This document shows, piece by piece, positions 1 to 8,641 of a stretch of 64,000 bases of DNA. The DNA comes from Neolewinella litorea (GTDB taxonomy: Bacteria; Bacteroidota; Bacteroidia; Chitinophagales; Saprospiraceae), in assembly GCF_004803465.1 (NCBI RefSeq), contig NZ_SRSF01000013.1, positions 1 to 64,000 on the forward strand, in the 5' to 3' direction. The notes beneath the pieces are model-generated. The model made no database searches and was not told where the DNA came from. It worked only from the letters and a program-made list of their open reading frames with translations. Position numbers and translations under genes: made by a program. How positions within the stretch are numbered: position 1 is the stretch's first letter; each line of letters opens with the position of its first letter.

Positions 1-281
1 CATCACCCACCCGGTAAAACTCCTGCTGCTACAGATCCTTGAAGACCGCTACGAACGAGCCGCCACGGTGATCGTCTCCCAGCTACCCGTAGCCAAATGG
101 CACGCTTATCTGGACGAACCGACCGTAGCAGACGCCATCCTGGATCGCCTGATACCAAAGGCTCACCGGATCGAACTCAAGGGCAAAAGCCTACGCAAAC
201 GACCGGATCACCTATCTTTATAATCCATTAACGGCGCGAGTTATCCACAGGGGGGGTCAAAGCACCGGAATGGAGGGGTCA
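1..281 (+). mobile_element. Right end of an IS21-family insertion sequence
   Basis: The segment holds the C-terminal coding part of istB followed by a short noncoding end. That end contains two spaced GGGGTCA-like boxes (about 251-259 and 275-281) and finishes in CA, as expected for IS21-family termini (TG...CA). Directly after it, an open frame homologous to Cas4 begins in mid-protein, so the element sits inside cas4. The exact boundary at 281 is inferred from the terminal CA and from where Cas4 similarity resumes. The left end and istA lie outside the window. Confidence 0.75.
2..223 (+). CDS. istB: IstB-like ATP-binding protein, C-terminal fragment cut by the window edge
   Basis: Only the last 73 codons are present and the frame is open to the window start, so this is a truncation by the window and not necessarily a broken gene. 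The stretch [15 protein letters not shown] followed by [16 protein letters not shown] and SLRK is characteristic of the C-terminus of IstB, the AAA+ helper ATPase that works with the IstA transposase in IS21 transposition. It ends with TAA at 221-223, about 60 bases before the presumed IS end, the usual gene order for IS21 elements. Confidence 0.85.
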   Translation: MTHPVKLLLLQILEDRYERAATVIVSQLPVAKWHAYLDEPTVADAILDRLIPKAHRIELKGKSLRKRPDHLSL

Positions 282-708
282 GATAGATCGGAATACGCAG
301 TACGCCGGTAAACTAGTAGGCCAAACCGCCTACCCGCAAAGAGCCCAGCGGTACCGCGAACTCGTGATTGCCGGCAGCAAGATCGATCACTTCGACCCAA
401 AGAGTAAGATTGTGCGGGAAGTCAAGAAATCGAGCCGCAAACGGGATGCACACCGAGCGCAGGTGCTGTACTACCTCTACCTGCTCCGCCGGGAAGGCAT
501 TGAAGCCACCGGTCTGCTCGAATACCCCAGCGAACGGTATACTGAGGCCGTGGAATGGACGGCCGAGAGTGCTGCCACAATCGTCGCGTGGGAAGCTAAG
601 ATCACCGCGATCATTGGGTTGGACACCTGCCCGGAGGTCATTCGGGCCCGCTACTGCCGGCAGTGCAGCTACTATGAATTTTGTTACGTTGCCAACGATA
701 ACGGATGA
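282..708 (+). pseudogene. cas4: cas4 remnant (type I-B CRISPR adaptation exonuclease), 5' end removed by IS21
   Basis: Frame 1 is open from the IS junction and reads as Cas4 from roughly codon 30 onward: a GKLVG..YPQRAQRYREL segment, the nuclease Asp in KIDHFD, the E-x-K motif in REVKKS, and the C-terminal iron-sulfur cysteines (CPEV..., then CRQCSYYEFC). What is missing is the start and the N-terminal segment that in this family carries the first cluster cysteine (YYxxCxRKLW region). An internal GTG at 364 could restart translation, but the product would lack that cysteine. The stop overlaps the cas1 start (ATGA at 705-708). It is probably non-functional or altered; Cas4 normally helps choose PAM-compatible prespacers. 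Confidence 0.85.
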
Positions 709-1715
709 AACGCAGCTACTATATCTTTAACCCCGGCCGCCTGAGCCGACGCGATGACACCCTAAAACTGACGCCAATTGATTCTGCCGGTGACGCCAGT
801 GGCGCGGCACGCTACCTACCAGTGGAAACGGTCGAATCCCTATACGTCTTTGGTAGCTTGGACGCAAACAGTGCGGCCATGAATTTCCTGGGTAAGAAGC
901 ACGTCCCAGTCCACTTTTTCGACTACTACGAGCACTACACCGGTTCGTTTCAGCCCAAAGATTATTTACTGGCGGGCAAAATGCAGATTGAGCAAACGCG
1001 GGCCTACCTGACCAAGAAAAAGCGGCTGCACCTGGCGCGGATGTTCGTCGCCGCCTCGGCCCACAACTTGCTGCGTAACCTGCGTTACTACGCCAACCGG
1101 GGCCACGACACGCGGGCACAGATCGATCTGATCGAGGAGTACCGCACCGGTATCGAAGGGGTGACCGCGGTGGATGAGCTCATGGGTGTGGAGGGCAACT
1201 GCCGCCAGACCTACTATGACTCCTGGGATGCCTTCCTGCGCGATGGTTGGCGGATGGGCGGCCGTAGCCGCCGCCCGCCGGGTAATGAGGTCAATGCCCT
1301 AGTTAGTTTCGGTAACTCTCTGTGCTACGCCGCTTGCCTGGACCAACTCTACCACACCCAGCTGAACCCCACCATCAGTTTTCTACACGAACCCGGCTTT
1401 CGCCGGTATTCTCTGGCCCTGGACCTCGCTGAAATTTTCAAACCCGTTTTGGTAGACCGGCTGATCTTCCGGATGCTCAATAAGCTCGAACTGCAAACCA
1501 AGCACTTCGAGTACGTCGGCGGCGGATGCTTTCTGAAGGAAACCGGACGTAAGCTATATGTCCGCGCCTGGGACGAACGCCTGGGCCAGACCATCAAGGT
1601 TAAGGGCCTAAGCAAACCGGTAAGCTACAAACGGCTGATCCGGTTGGAAGCCTACAAAATCCAGAAATTCATTCTTGGCATTGACGCCGCCTACAAAGCT
1701 TACAAAGCCTACTGA
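705..1715 (+). CDS. cas1: CRISPR-associated endonuclease Cas1, subtype I-B type
   Basis: This is the integrase of the Cas1-Cas2 complex, which inserts new spacers at the leader end of the array. The 336-residue length fits the I-B family. The expected metal-binding residues are present: Glu195 in GNEVNALVSFGNSLCY, His228 in SFLHEPG and Asp240 in SLALDLAEIFKP. The ATG overlaps the cas4 stop by four bases and cas2 follows three bases after the stop, so the three were one transcription unit. The IS21 insertion in cas4 may have changed how this operon is expressed. No damage to the gene itself is visible. Confidence 0.97.
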   Translation: MKRSYYIFNPGRLSRRDDTLKLTPIDSAGDASGAARYLPVETVESLYVFGSLDANSAAMNFLGKKHVPVHFFDYYEHYTGSFQPKDYLLAGKMQIEQTRAYLTKKKRLHLARMFVAASAHNLLRNLRYYANRGHDTRAQIDLIEEYRTGIEGVTAVDELMGVEGNCRQTYYDSWDAFLRDGWRMGGRSRRPPGNEVNALVSFGNSLCYAACLDQLYHTQLNPTISFLHEPGFRRYSLALDLAEIFKPVLVDRLIFRMLNKLELQTKHFEYVGGGCFLKETGRKLYVRAWDERLGQTIKVKGLSKPVSYKRLIRLEAYKIQKFILGIDAAYKAYKAY

Positions 1716-1718
1716 GTC

Positions 1719-1979
1719 ATGTACGTAATCGCCGTTTACGACGTCCGCGCCGAGCGCACGGGCAAACTCCTCAAGCTCTGCCGCCGTTACTTGACCTGGA
1801 TACAAAACAGCGTCTTTGAAGGGGAAATTAGCCCGGTGCGTCTGAAGGAACTCAAAATTGAAGCTAAAAAACTAATGGTTGACGAGGACAGCCTCATTAT
1901 CTTCAGCAGCCGCGAGCCCCGCTGGCTGCAAAAAGACGTCATCGGCCACGAACGCAATTCAACGGATAACTTCTTCTGA
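1719..1979 (+). CDS. cas2: CRISPR-associated protein Cas2
   Basis: This 86-residue protein begins MYVIAVYDV, the first beta strand and conserved Asp of the Cas2 ferredoxin-like fold, and has the expected WIQNSVFEGE helix and a C-terminal SLIIFSS strand. Cas2 forms the structural core of the Cas1-Cas2 spacer-integration complex. It lies three bases after cas1 and about 210 bases before the first CRISPR repeat, the normal arrangement of an I-B adaptation module. There is no sign of frameshift or truncation. Confidence 0.96.
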   Translation: MYVIAVYDVRAERTGKLLKLCRRYLTWIQNSVFEGEISPVRLKELKIEAKKLMVDEDSLIIFSSREPRWLQKDVIGHERNSTDNFF

Positions 1980-2190
1980 TCCGTCGGTCGGACCAGTAGG
2001 TGGGTTCCGCAGCACCCCGGCCCCGCTTGAAAGCTGCAAAGTTCTTTGACAATCAGGGTTTTATGCCGTCCGTCGCTCCCCGGCATTTTTCGTATTTTTG
2101 AGCGTCGGTACGCTTACTCAGGCTGTCTTCGCGGTGAATCTCAAGCTAAGTGCTTGATTTACAATTAAGATAGCCCGGACAAGGGGATGG
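1980..2190 (+). promoter_or_regulatory. CRISPR leader with pre-crRNA promoter element
   Basis: This 211-base AT-richer stretch lies between cas2 and repeat 1. A perfect Bacteroidota -7 element, TAttTTTG, lies at 2093-2100, which would start transcription about 85 bases before the first repeat. That this is the leader side is supported by adjacency to cas2, by identical repeats at this end and degenerate repeats at the other, and by the ATTGAAA end of each repeat (the crRNA 5' handle in I-B) pointing away from it. No clear -33 TTG was found at the usual spacing. Confidence 0.7.
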
Positions 2191-5100
2191 CTCGTAATTG
2201 GATCAAGTTGGGATTGAAATGCTTGTACGCCAGCTGGCGACGTGAGGCCAATTGCACTCGTAATTGGATCAAGTTGGGATTGAAATGCAAATCTCCCATT
2301 TGCTATGATCGCCCAACCTTTCGTCTCGTAATTGGATCAAGTTGGGATTGAAATATCGGTACCGCCAGCGTCGAGATATCGCGCAGGGCTCGTAATTGGA
2401 TCAAGTTGGGATTGAAATCGTTCCACCACTCTTGGAACGGGTCGTAACTGCCGCTCGTAATTGGATCAAGTTGGGATTGAAATCGAATACGACCAAGCGT
2501 GTGCCGCGATTGACGCGCTGCTCGTAATTGGATCAAGTTGGGATTGAAATATGTAGAATTTGCCGATCTCCGGCTGGGGGGTTGTTCTCGTAATTGGATC
2601 AAGTTGGGATTGAAATTGGTATCGGTGCTGGTGCCGGACTTGTCGAGCACCCTCGTAATTGGATCAAGTTGGGATTGAAATTCCAAAGCGGGTGCGGCCT
2701 ATGTTCTGCCGGCGCGTCTCGTAATTGGATCAAGTTGGGATTGAAATTATGGGGCTGTATGGCTCGGTACTTCTTACCGTCGTCTCGTAATTGGATCAAG
2801 TTGGGATTGAAATGCGTGGAACACAGCCAACGTGACCACCTTCTCTTTCCTCGTAATTGGATCAAGTTGGGATTGAAATACAAGCGCAGCGCGGCACGCC
2901 ACCGCGGGCTGCTCGACTCGTAATTGGATCAAGTTGGGATTGAAATCCGGCCGTACAGTGATCGGTAGCCAGCCGCAGATCCCTCGTAATTGGATCAAGT
3001 TGGGATTGAAATTTGTATATGCCACCGTCGGCCCAATATCCTTGGGATCTCGTAATTGGATCAAGTTGGGATTGAAATTCGGGATCTATATCTCGCTCCA
3101 TCCTGAAATTCTTTCTCGTAATTGGATCAAGTTGGGATTGAAATTCTTCCGCGAAGCCCGACAGCCTCCGGTGTCCGGCGCTCGTAATTGGATCAAGTTG
3201 GGATTGAAATCTTCCTGTACCCCGTCGCAGGGGGCCACCACCCGGTCTCGTAATTGGATCAAGTTGGGATTGAAATAAGACAAAGGTTCGCCACTCGCTG
3301 CGCTTGGTTTCCTCGTAATTGGATCAAGTTGGGATTGAAATTCAACTGCTGGCGAACGTTGGATTTCACCATGTCGACTCGTAATTGGATCAAGTTGGGA
3401 TTGAAATATGATCGTTAGCCCCGCGCCGCTGTGCCGCCCAAGGCTCGTAATTGGATCAAGTTGGGATTGAAATCGCTGATAACCGTAGGTAGGGCAATGC
3501 ACGTCGACCGCTCGTAATTGGATCAAGTTGGGATTGAAATTGAAAGAAATATTCCGCCACAACCGTAACGGGTTCGGCTCGTAATTGGATCAAGTTGGGA
3601 TTGAAATAGTGTTCTGGCTGCTCCCTGACGCTGAACAACCGGCTCGTAATTGGATCAAGTTGGGATTGAAATAGTAAAATCAGGTGGACACAAGGCCCGT
3701 TCGGGTTGTCTCGTAATTGGATCAAGTTGGGATTGAAATACCTCCAGCGCGTGGTGCTCCCTCGTCCCTCCTTGGCTCGTAATTGGATCAAGTTGGGATT
3801 GAAATAACGTCCTATGCGGTCCGATTTCCTCGACTTCCTTCTCGTAATTGGATCAAGTTGGGATTGAAATCCGTAGGTAAGACCGGCCAGCGTTTTGGCG
3901 TCGCCGCTCGTAATTGGATCAAGTTGGGATTGAAATCGGATGCCAAAAAGATCACCCGCGCGGTCCGGGTTGCTCGTAATTGGATCAAGTTGGGATTGAA
4001 ATCCCTGTAACCGCGCAGTCTGACAACCCCGACGCGCACTCGTAATTGGATCAAGTTGGGATTGAAATCCGATGAAGGGGATGGTGATAATCTTATCCAT
4101 GAAACTCGTAATTGGATCAAGTTGGGATTGAAATCTTACTCCGAATTTGATTCGCCCGATCTCCCCGGCTCTCGTAATTGGATCAAGTTGGGATTGAAAT
4201 ATTTCTGCGCGGAAGATGCACCCGGAAAGGCCTTCGCTCGTAATTGGATCAAGTTGGGATTGAAATAACTATCGCCGTCCAATACATGGGGCAAAACCTC
4301 GGACTCGTAATTGGATCAAGTTGGGATTGAAATTGGGTGAACCTATTATAATCAACTCGGGCTATCGCTCTCGTAATTGGATCAAGTTGGGATTGAAATA
4401 CTTTGATGGCGGTACCGATTTTCAAGCCCACTATTCTCGTAATTGGATCAAGTTGGGATTGAAATAGAAGGAAGGACCCCGGCCGTTGACGCGGCCGGGG
4501 TTCTCGTAATTGGATCAAGTTGGGATTGAAATCCTTGTGCCGTGTCAGCAAGGCGGGACAAGTCCACTCGTAATTGGATCAAGTTGGGATTGAAATTTTA
4601 TTTTGAGGGGTAGAGCGAGTTGTTCAATAAGCCACTCGTAATTGGATCAAGTTGGGATTGAAATGCGAGACGATACTACTGTGTATGTTCTCAAACATGG
4701 CTCGTAATTGGATCAAGTTGGGATTGAAATCCGTATTCCACCCCGACACGTCCAGGAGGGTGAGCTCGTAATTGGATCAAGTTGGGATTGAAATCCGACG
4801 ACGGACTCAAGTCCCTCCTGTTTTGGATGGCTCGTAATTGGATCAAGTTGGGATTGAAATTGAGAGACGGGGTGGGTTAATGAACGTGCGGGGCGGTCTC
4901 GTAATTGGATCAAGTTGGGATTGAAATTTGGCACCAACGTGGGCCATTTGCAGGAGCGCGGAATCTCGTAATTGGATCAAGTTGGGATTGAAATCGCGGT
5001 GAGCGTTCCAGCGACGCTTTTTGCCGTCGCTCGTAATTGGATCAAGTTGGGATTGAAATCTTGCTCGAACTGGACACGCAAGGCGAGCTTGGCAACCTCG

Positions 5101-6846
5101 TAATTGGATCAAGTTGGGATTGAAATACACCAAGGTGGATTTCACCATCCGGTTCCGCAACCTCTCGTAATTGGATCAAGTTGGGATTGAAATAGGGAGA
5201 ACCCACGATTGTACCGTTTCCCTCCGCTCTCGTAATTGGATCAAGTTGGGATTGAAATCAATTTCCGCTCGTCGTACATCCGTGTTACGCTCCCCTCGTA
5301 ATTGGATCAAGTTGGGATTGAAATCCGTCACTGGCATAAATTCAGATCTGACGCTCCAACCTCGTAATTGGATCAAGTTGGGATTGAAATATGCCACGGT
5401 CGAAGTTGATGCGAACCGGGAAAGTCTCGTAATTGGATCAAGTTGGGATTGAAATAGAAGCGCATCACGTCGGTCAGCTTTTCGGAGTTGTCTCGTAATT
5501 GGATCAAGTTGGGATTGAAATAGGAACTTAAAAAACACTAGCCATGCCCCACTTCGCTCGTAATTGGATCAAGTTGGGATTGAAATTCCGCCAACGCGCC
5601 GCAGCGATTGCCACCGCCGCCTCTCGTAATTGGATCAAGTTGGGATTGAAATCGTAGTTACTCCGACGTTGGGGAGCGTTAGGAACTTCTCGTAATTGGA
5701 TCAAGTTAAGATTGAAATAAGGTGCTGTGGGCGGTGTTGTGCACCACCATATGTCTCGTAATTGGATCAAGTTGGGATTGAAATTGGGTAGGCTTGTTCT
5801 GCGATGATGGCTCCCGCGATCTCGTAATTGGATCAAGTTGGGATTGAAATAGGCCGACGTGCAACGGATGTACCCCGGCTCCACCCCTCGTAATTGGATC
5901 AAGTTGGGATTGAAATGAAAGACCATTACGGACGAATACCTGGGCACGCTGGCTCGTAATTGGATCAAGTTGGGATTGAAATCGGCTGAACCGGGCGGCA
6001 AAATGTAGGCGCGCGGCCTCGTAATTGGATCAAGTTGGGATTGAAATCCCTGTGACTGCCCAGTCCGATAACCCCGATGCGCAAACTCGTAATTGGATCA
6101 AGTTGGGATTGAAATGTGGGCTACTGCAAAGGGTCGCCGGATTCTACTGGCTCGTAATTGGATCAAGTTGGGATTGAAATTGGGGCAATCGTTTCGGGAA
6201 TGGGGTCCAGGCTGCCGCTCGTAATTGGATCAAGTTGGGATTGAAATATGGAACCGGTATCGTACGGGTCGAACGGGTGCCAGCCTCGTAATTGGATCAA
6301 GTTGGGATTGAAATTATAGTAGGTGTGCCAGCCGGAATTGTGAGCGTGCCTCGTAATTGGATCAAGTTGGGATTGAAATGACGGTGCCGCCCGCCCCCAA
6401 AAGCCGAAAAAACCCCTCGTAATTGGATCAAGTTGGGATTGAAATTGGGGTAATCGTTTCGGGGATGGGGTCCAGGCTGCCGGCTCGTAATTGGATCAAG
6501 TTGGGATTGAAATTACCTGAGTCCGACTGTTTTGGAACCACAAAACCCACTCGTAATTGGATCATGTTGGGGTTGAAATTTTCGGAAGAGGAGTACGACC
6601 GCAAACTGAAAAAACTCTCGTAATTGGATCAGGTTGGGATTGAAATTCTATCTACTGGAACACCCCGCAGCCCTGCGGGTAGCTCGTAATTGGATCAGGT
6701 TAAGATTGAAATACACGAAAGACAAAGATTATAAGGCGGTATTTCATGCTCGTAATTGGATCAGGTTGGGATTGAAATAGATAAAGCCGGGTGGTACCAC
6801 CGTGGGTAACCTCCTGCTCGTAATTGGATCAGGTTGGGATTGAAAC
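2191..6846 (+). CRISPR. Type I-B CRISPR array, 71 repeats and 70 spacers
   Basis: The 30-base repeat starts CTCGTAATTGGATC and ends GGGATTGAAAT; I counted 71 copies, the first at 2191-2220 and the last at 6817-6846. The spacers are 34-38 bases, mostly 36. Repeats are nearly all identical up to about 6500. Variants are repeat 54 (5689), repeat 67 (6550) and repeats 68-71 (6617, 6683, 6749, 6817), which carry CAGG instead of CAAG; the last also ends in C. Degeneration at the right end marks it as the old, leader-distal end. The ATTGAAA 3' end and the neighbouring cas4-cas1-cas2 indicate subtype I-B. All open frames crossing the array are artefacts of the repeat. Confidence 0.99.
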
Positions 6847-7005
6847 CGGCACCGAACAAGTCATACACCGACAATTGAGAAGGGGAGGAAACGTTGAACT
6901 CTACTTAATATAAGTACAAACATGTAGCTCAAAAGTAATTCAACCTAGTAGCCAGGTAATGTCCAACGTCTCCATGAATAAACCCCCACCAAACCCACAC
7001 CCCCT

Positions 7006-8391
7006 TCACTCACCCACCCCCACAGCAATCCCCTCCAATCCAGCCTCCAAAAAGTCTTGGTCCAGCCAGCGGCCGCGAATCATGACGCCGGCGGGGTGCT
7101 GCAGGTGGTCCATGTCCTCTAGGGGATTTCCGGATACCAGCATCAGGTCGGCCGAGGCGCCGGGCTCGACGGTGCCAAATTCACCGGCCCGGTCGAAGTA
7201 CTGTGCCGGGTGGACGGTACCCATCCGGAGGATATCGTAGGCGGACAGGCCGGCGGCCTGCAGGGCATCGATCTCGTGGTGGATGGAAAATCCGGGGACG
7301 TTGAAGACCTGGGGTGCATCGGAACCCAGCAACAGCAAACCCGTTTCGTTGAGCCGGCGGATGATCTCGCGGCGGGTCGCCATCATTTGTTCCCACTGTT
7401 CGCGGGTGTAGCCCGGGGCGGTGATGAGGTTGGTTTTGTTCTGCCGCCAGCTGAGCAGCGTACGGCCGGGCATGTACTTCATCTCGGGATCTCGCAGGTA
7501 CACCTCCGCCGGCTCGGGGGAGGCCCAGCGGGTGAAAAGGCTTTCGGTAGTGACTACCCACACCCGGTTCTCTTCCGTCAGCCGGATCAACTCCGGCAGC
7601 AGGTCCAGATCGATCAGGGGAGCAAAATTGTAGCCGAAGAAGCCGTTCTCTGCGGGATTGACCCCGGCGCTTTCCGGCACCAGTCCCTCCAGGTACCCGT
7701 CGACGTGATCGATGCTGGCGTATTGCAGCGACAGGGCGTGGCGGATGCCTACGTCGACCGGCACGTGTCCCGCAAAGTCGATCCCCACCGCATTGGCCGT
7801 AGCCACCAGTGTATCGAATACCTCCCGCTGAATTCCGGGGTGGATCTTCAGGAAGTCGTAGCCCGCTTCCTGCTGGGCGCGGACTTTGGTACGGGCCTCC
7901 TCCGGGGTCTGCACGGTATTGCCGTTCAGGGAGGGGCCGGAGGTGAAAATTCGCGGCCCCAGCACGCTTCCCTCGGCCACCGCGCGGCGCAGTTCGAGGT
8001 GGGCGGGGTGCCCCAGCATGCCGCGGACGGTGGTGATGCCATTGGCCAAGTAGAGGAACAGCGTCTCTTCAATTCGGTCGTCGCCCGCCTCGTCGGGGTG
8101 GGGGATGTGGGCGTGCATTTCGGCCAGTCCGGGCAGCAGGTACTGCCCCCTCCCGTCGATGACCTCCGCGAAGTCGGCGGTATCCACCTGGTCCATCGGC
8201 ACCACCCGGCTGATGCGGCCGTCGGCGACCACCACGGCGCGGTCGGGCAACACCCGGTCGTCCAGCATGGTGAGCACGTTGACGTCATAAATAACCAGCT
8301 CGTTGGAAGCATCGCTGGTTTCGGGCGGCGCGACGCGGGTGCAATGCGCCAGGAGAAGCGCAGAAAGCAGGTGGGCAAAGAGTACTTTCAT
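7006..8391 (-). CDS. Amidohydrolase-family lipoprotein (imidazolonepropionase/prolidase-like)
   Basis: This 461-residue metal-dependent hydrolase has an N-terminal lipoprotein signal with acceptor Cys17 (LLLAHC), so it is predicted to be membrane-anchored outside the cytoplasm. The amidohydrolase fold is shown by the HxH motif (MHAHIPHP, His93 and His95), a candidate carboxylated Lys182 (FLKIHPG), His209 (AGHVP), His229 (IDHVDG) and Asp358 (GSDAP), plus the family ending GASADLMLVSGNPLED. Such proteins cleave cyclic amides, dipeptides or related C-N bonds; the substrate cannot be read from sequence. It is transcribed away from the oxidoreductase gene at 8642 and stands alone on its strand. 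Confidence 0.85.
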   Translation of the reverse strand: MKVLFAHLLSALLLAHCTRVAPPETSDASNELVIYDVNVLTMLDDRVLPDRAVVVADGRISRVVPMDQVDTADFAEVIDGRGQYLLPGLAEMHAHIPHPDEAGDDRIEETLFLYLANGITTVRGMLGHPAHLELRRAVAEGSVLGPRIFTSGPSLNGNTVQTPEEARTKVRAQQEAGYDFLKIHPGIQREVFDTLVATANAVGIDFAGHVPVDVGIRHALSLQYASIDHVDGYLEGLVPESAGVNPAENGFFGYNFAPLIDLDLLPELIRLTEENRVWVVTTESLFTRWASPEPAEVYLRDPEMKYMPGRTLLSWRQNKTNLITAPGYTREQWEQMMATRREIIRRLNETGLLLLGSDAPQVFNVPGFSIHHEIDALQAAGLSAYDILRMGTVHPAQYFDRAGEFGTVEPGASADLMLVSGNPLEDMDHLQHPAGVMIRGRWLDQDFLEAGLEGIAVGVGE

Positions 8392-8641
8392 CGACGTTGG
8401 TTTACCTCTCCCGGAAAATAGGTATTTAATCCGGAGCGGTGTCGGCTGCTATACTGCTCTGCTTTGGTTTCATCGGCGGGCACCCTACCGGATTATAGTT
8501 GAAAAATTACCCACTTGCGAAGCCCGACCGCCGGCCGCGCATCAACTCCGGAGAAAAAGTATAGTTTAGGTACGCACAATGGCTCCCGAACAAGCCAGGC
8601 CGGAATCACTTCAACCAGCAACCAAGCACCAGACGATCAGC

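Noticed and set aside
2303-6623. Numerous open frames on both strands within 2.3-6.6 kb encoding repeated NWIKLGLK or FNPNLIQLR peptides
   Set aside because: They are translations of the CRISPR repeat, which has no stop in several frames. The spacers supply unrelated residues, so no protein is encoded.
6847-7005. Possible remnant gene or second leader after the CRISPR array
   Set aside because: The 159 bases contain no repeat copy, no coding signal and no promoter element convincing enough to report.
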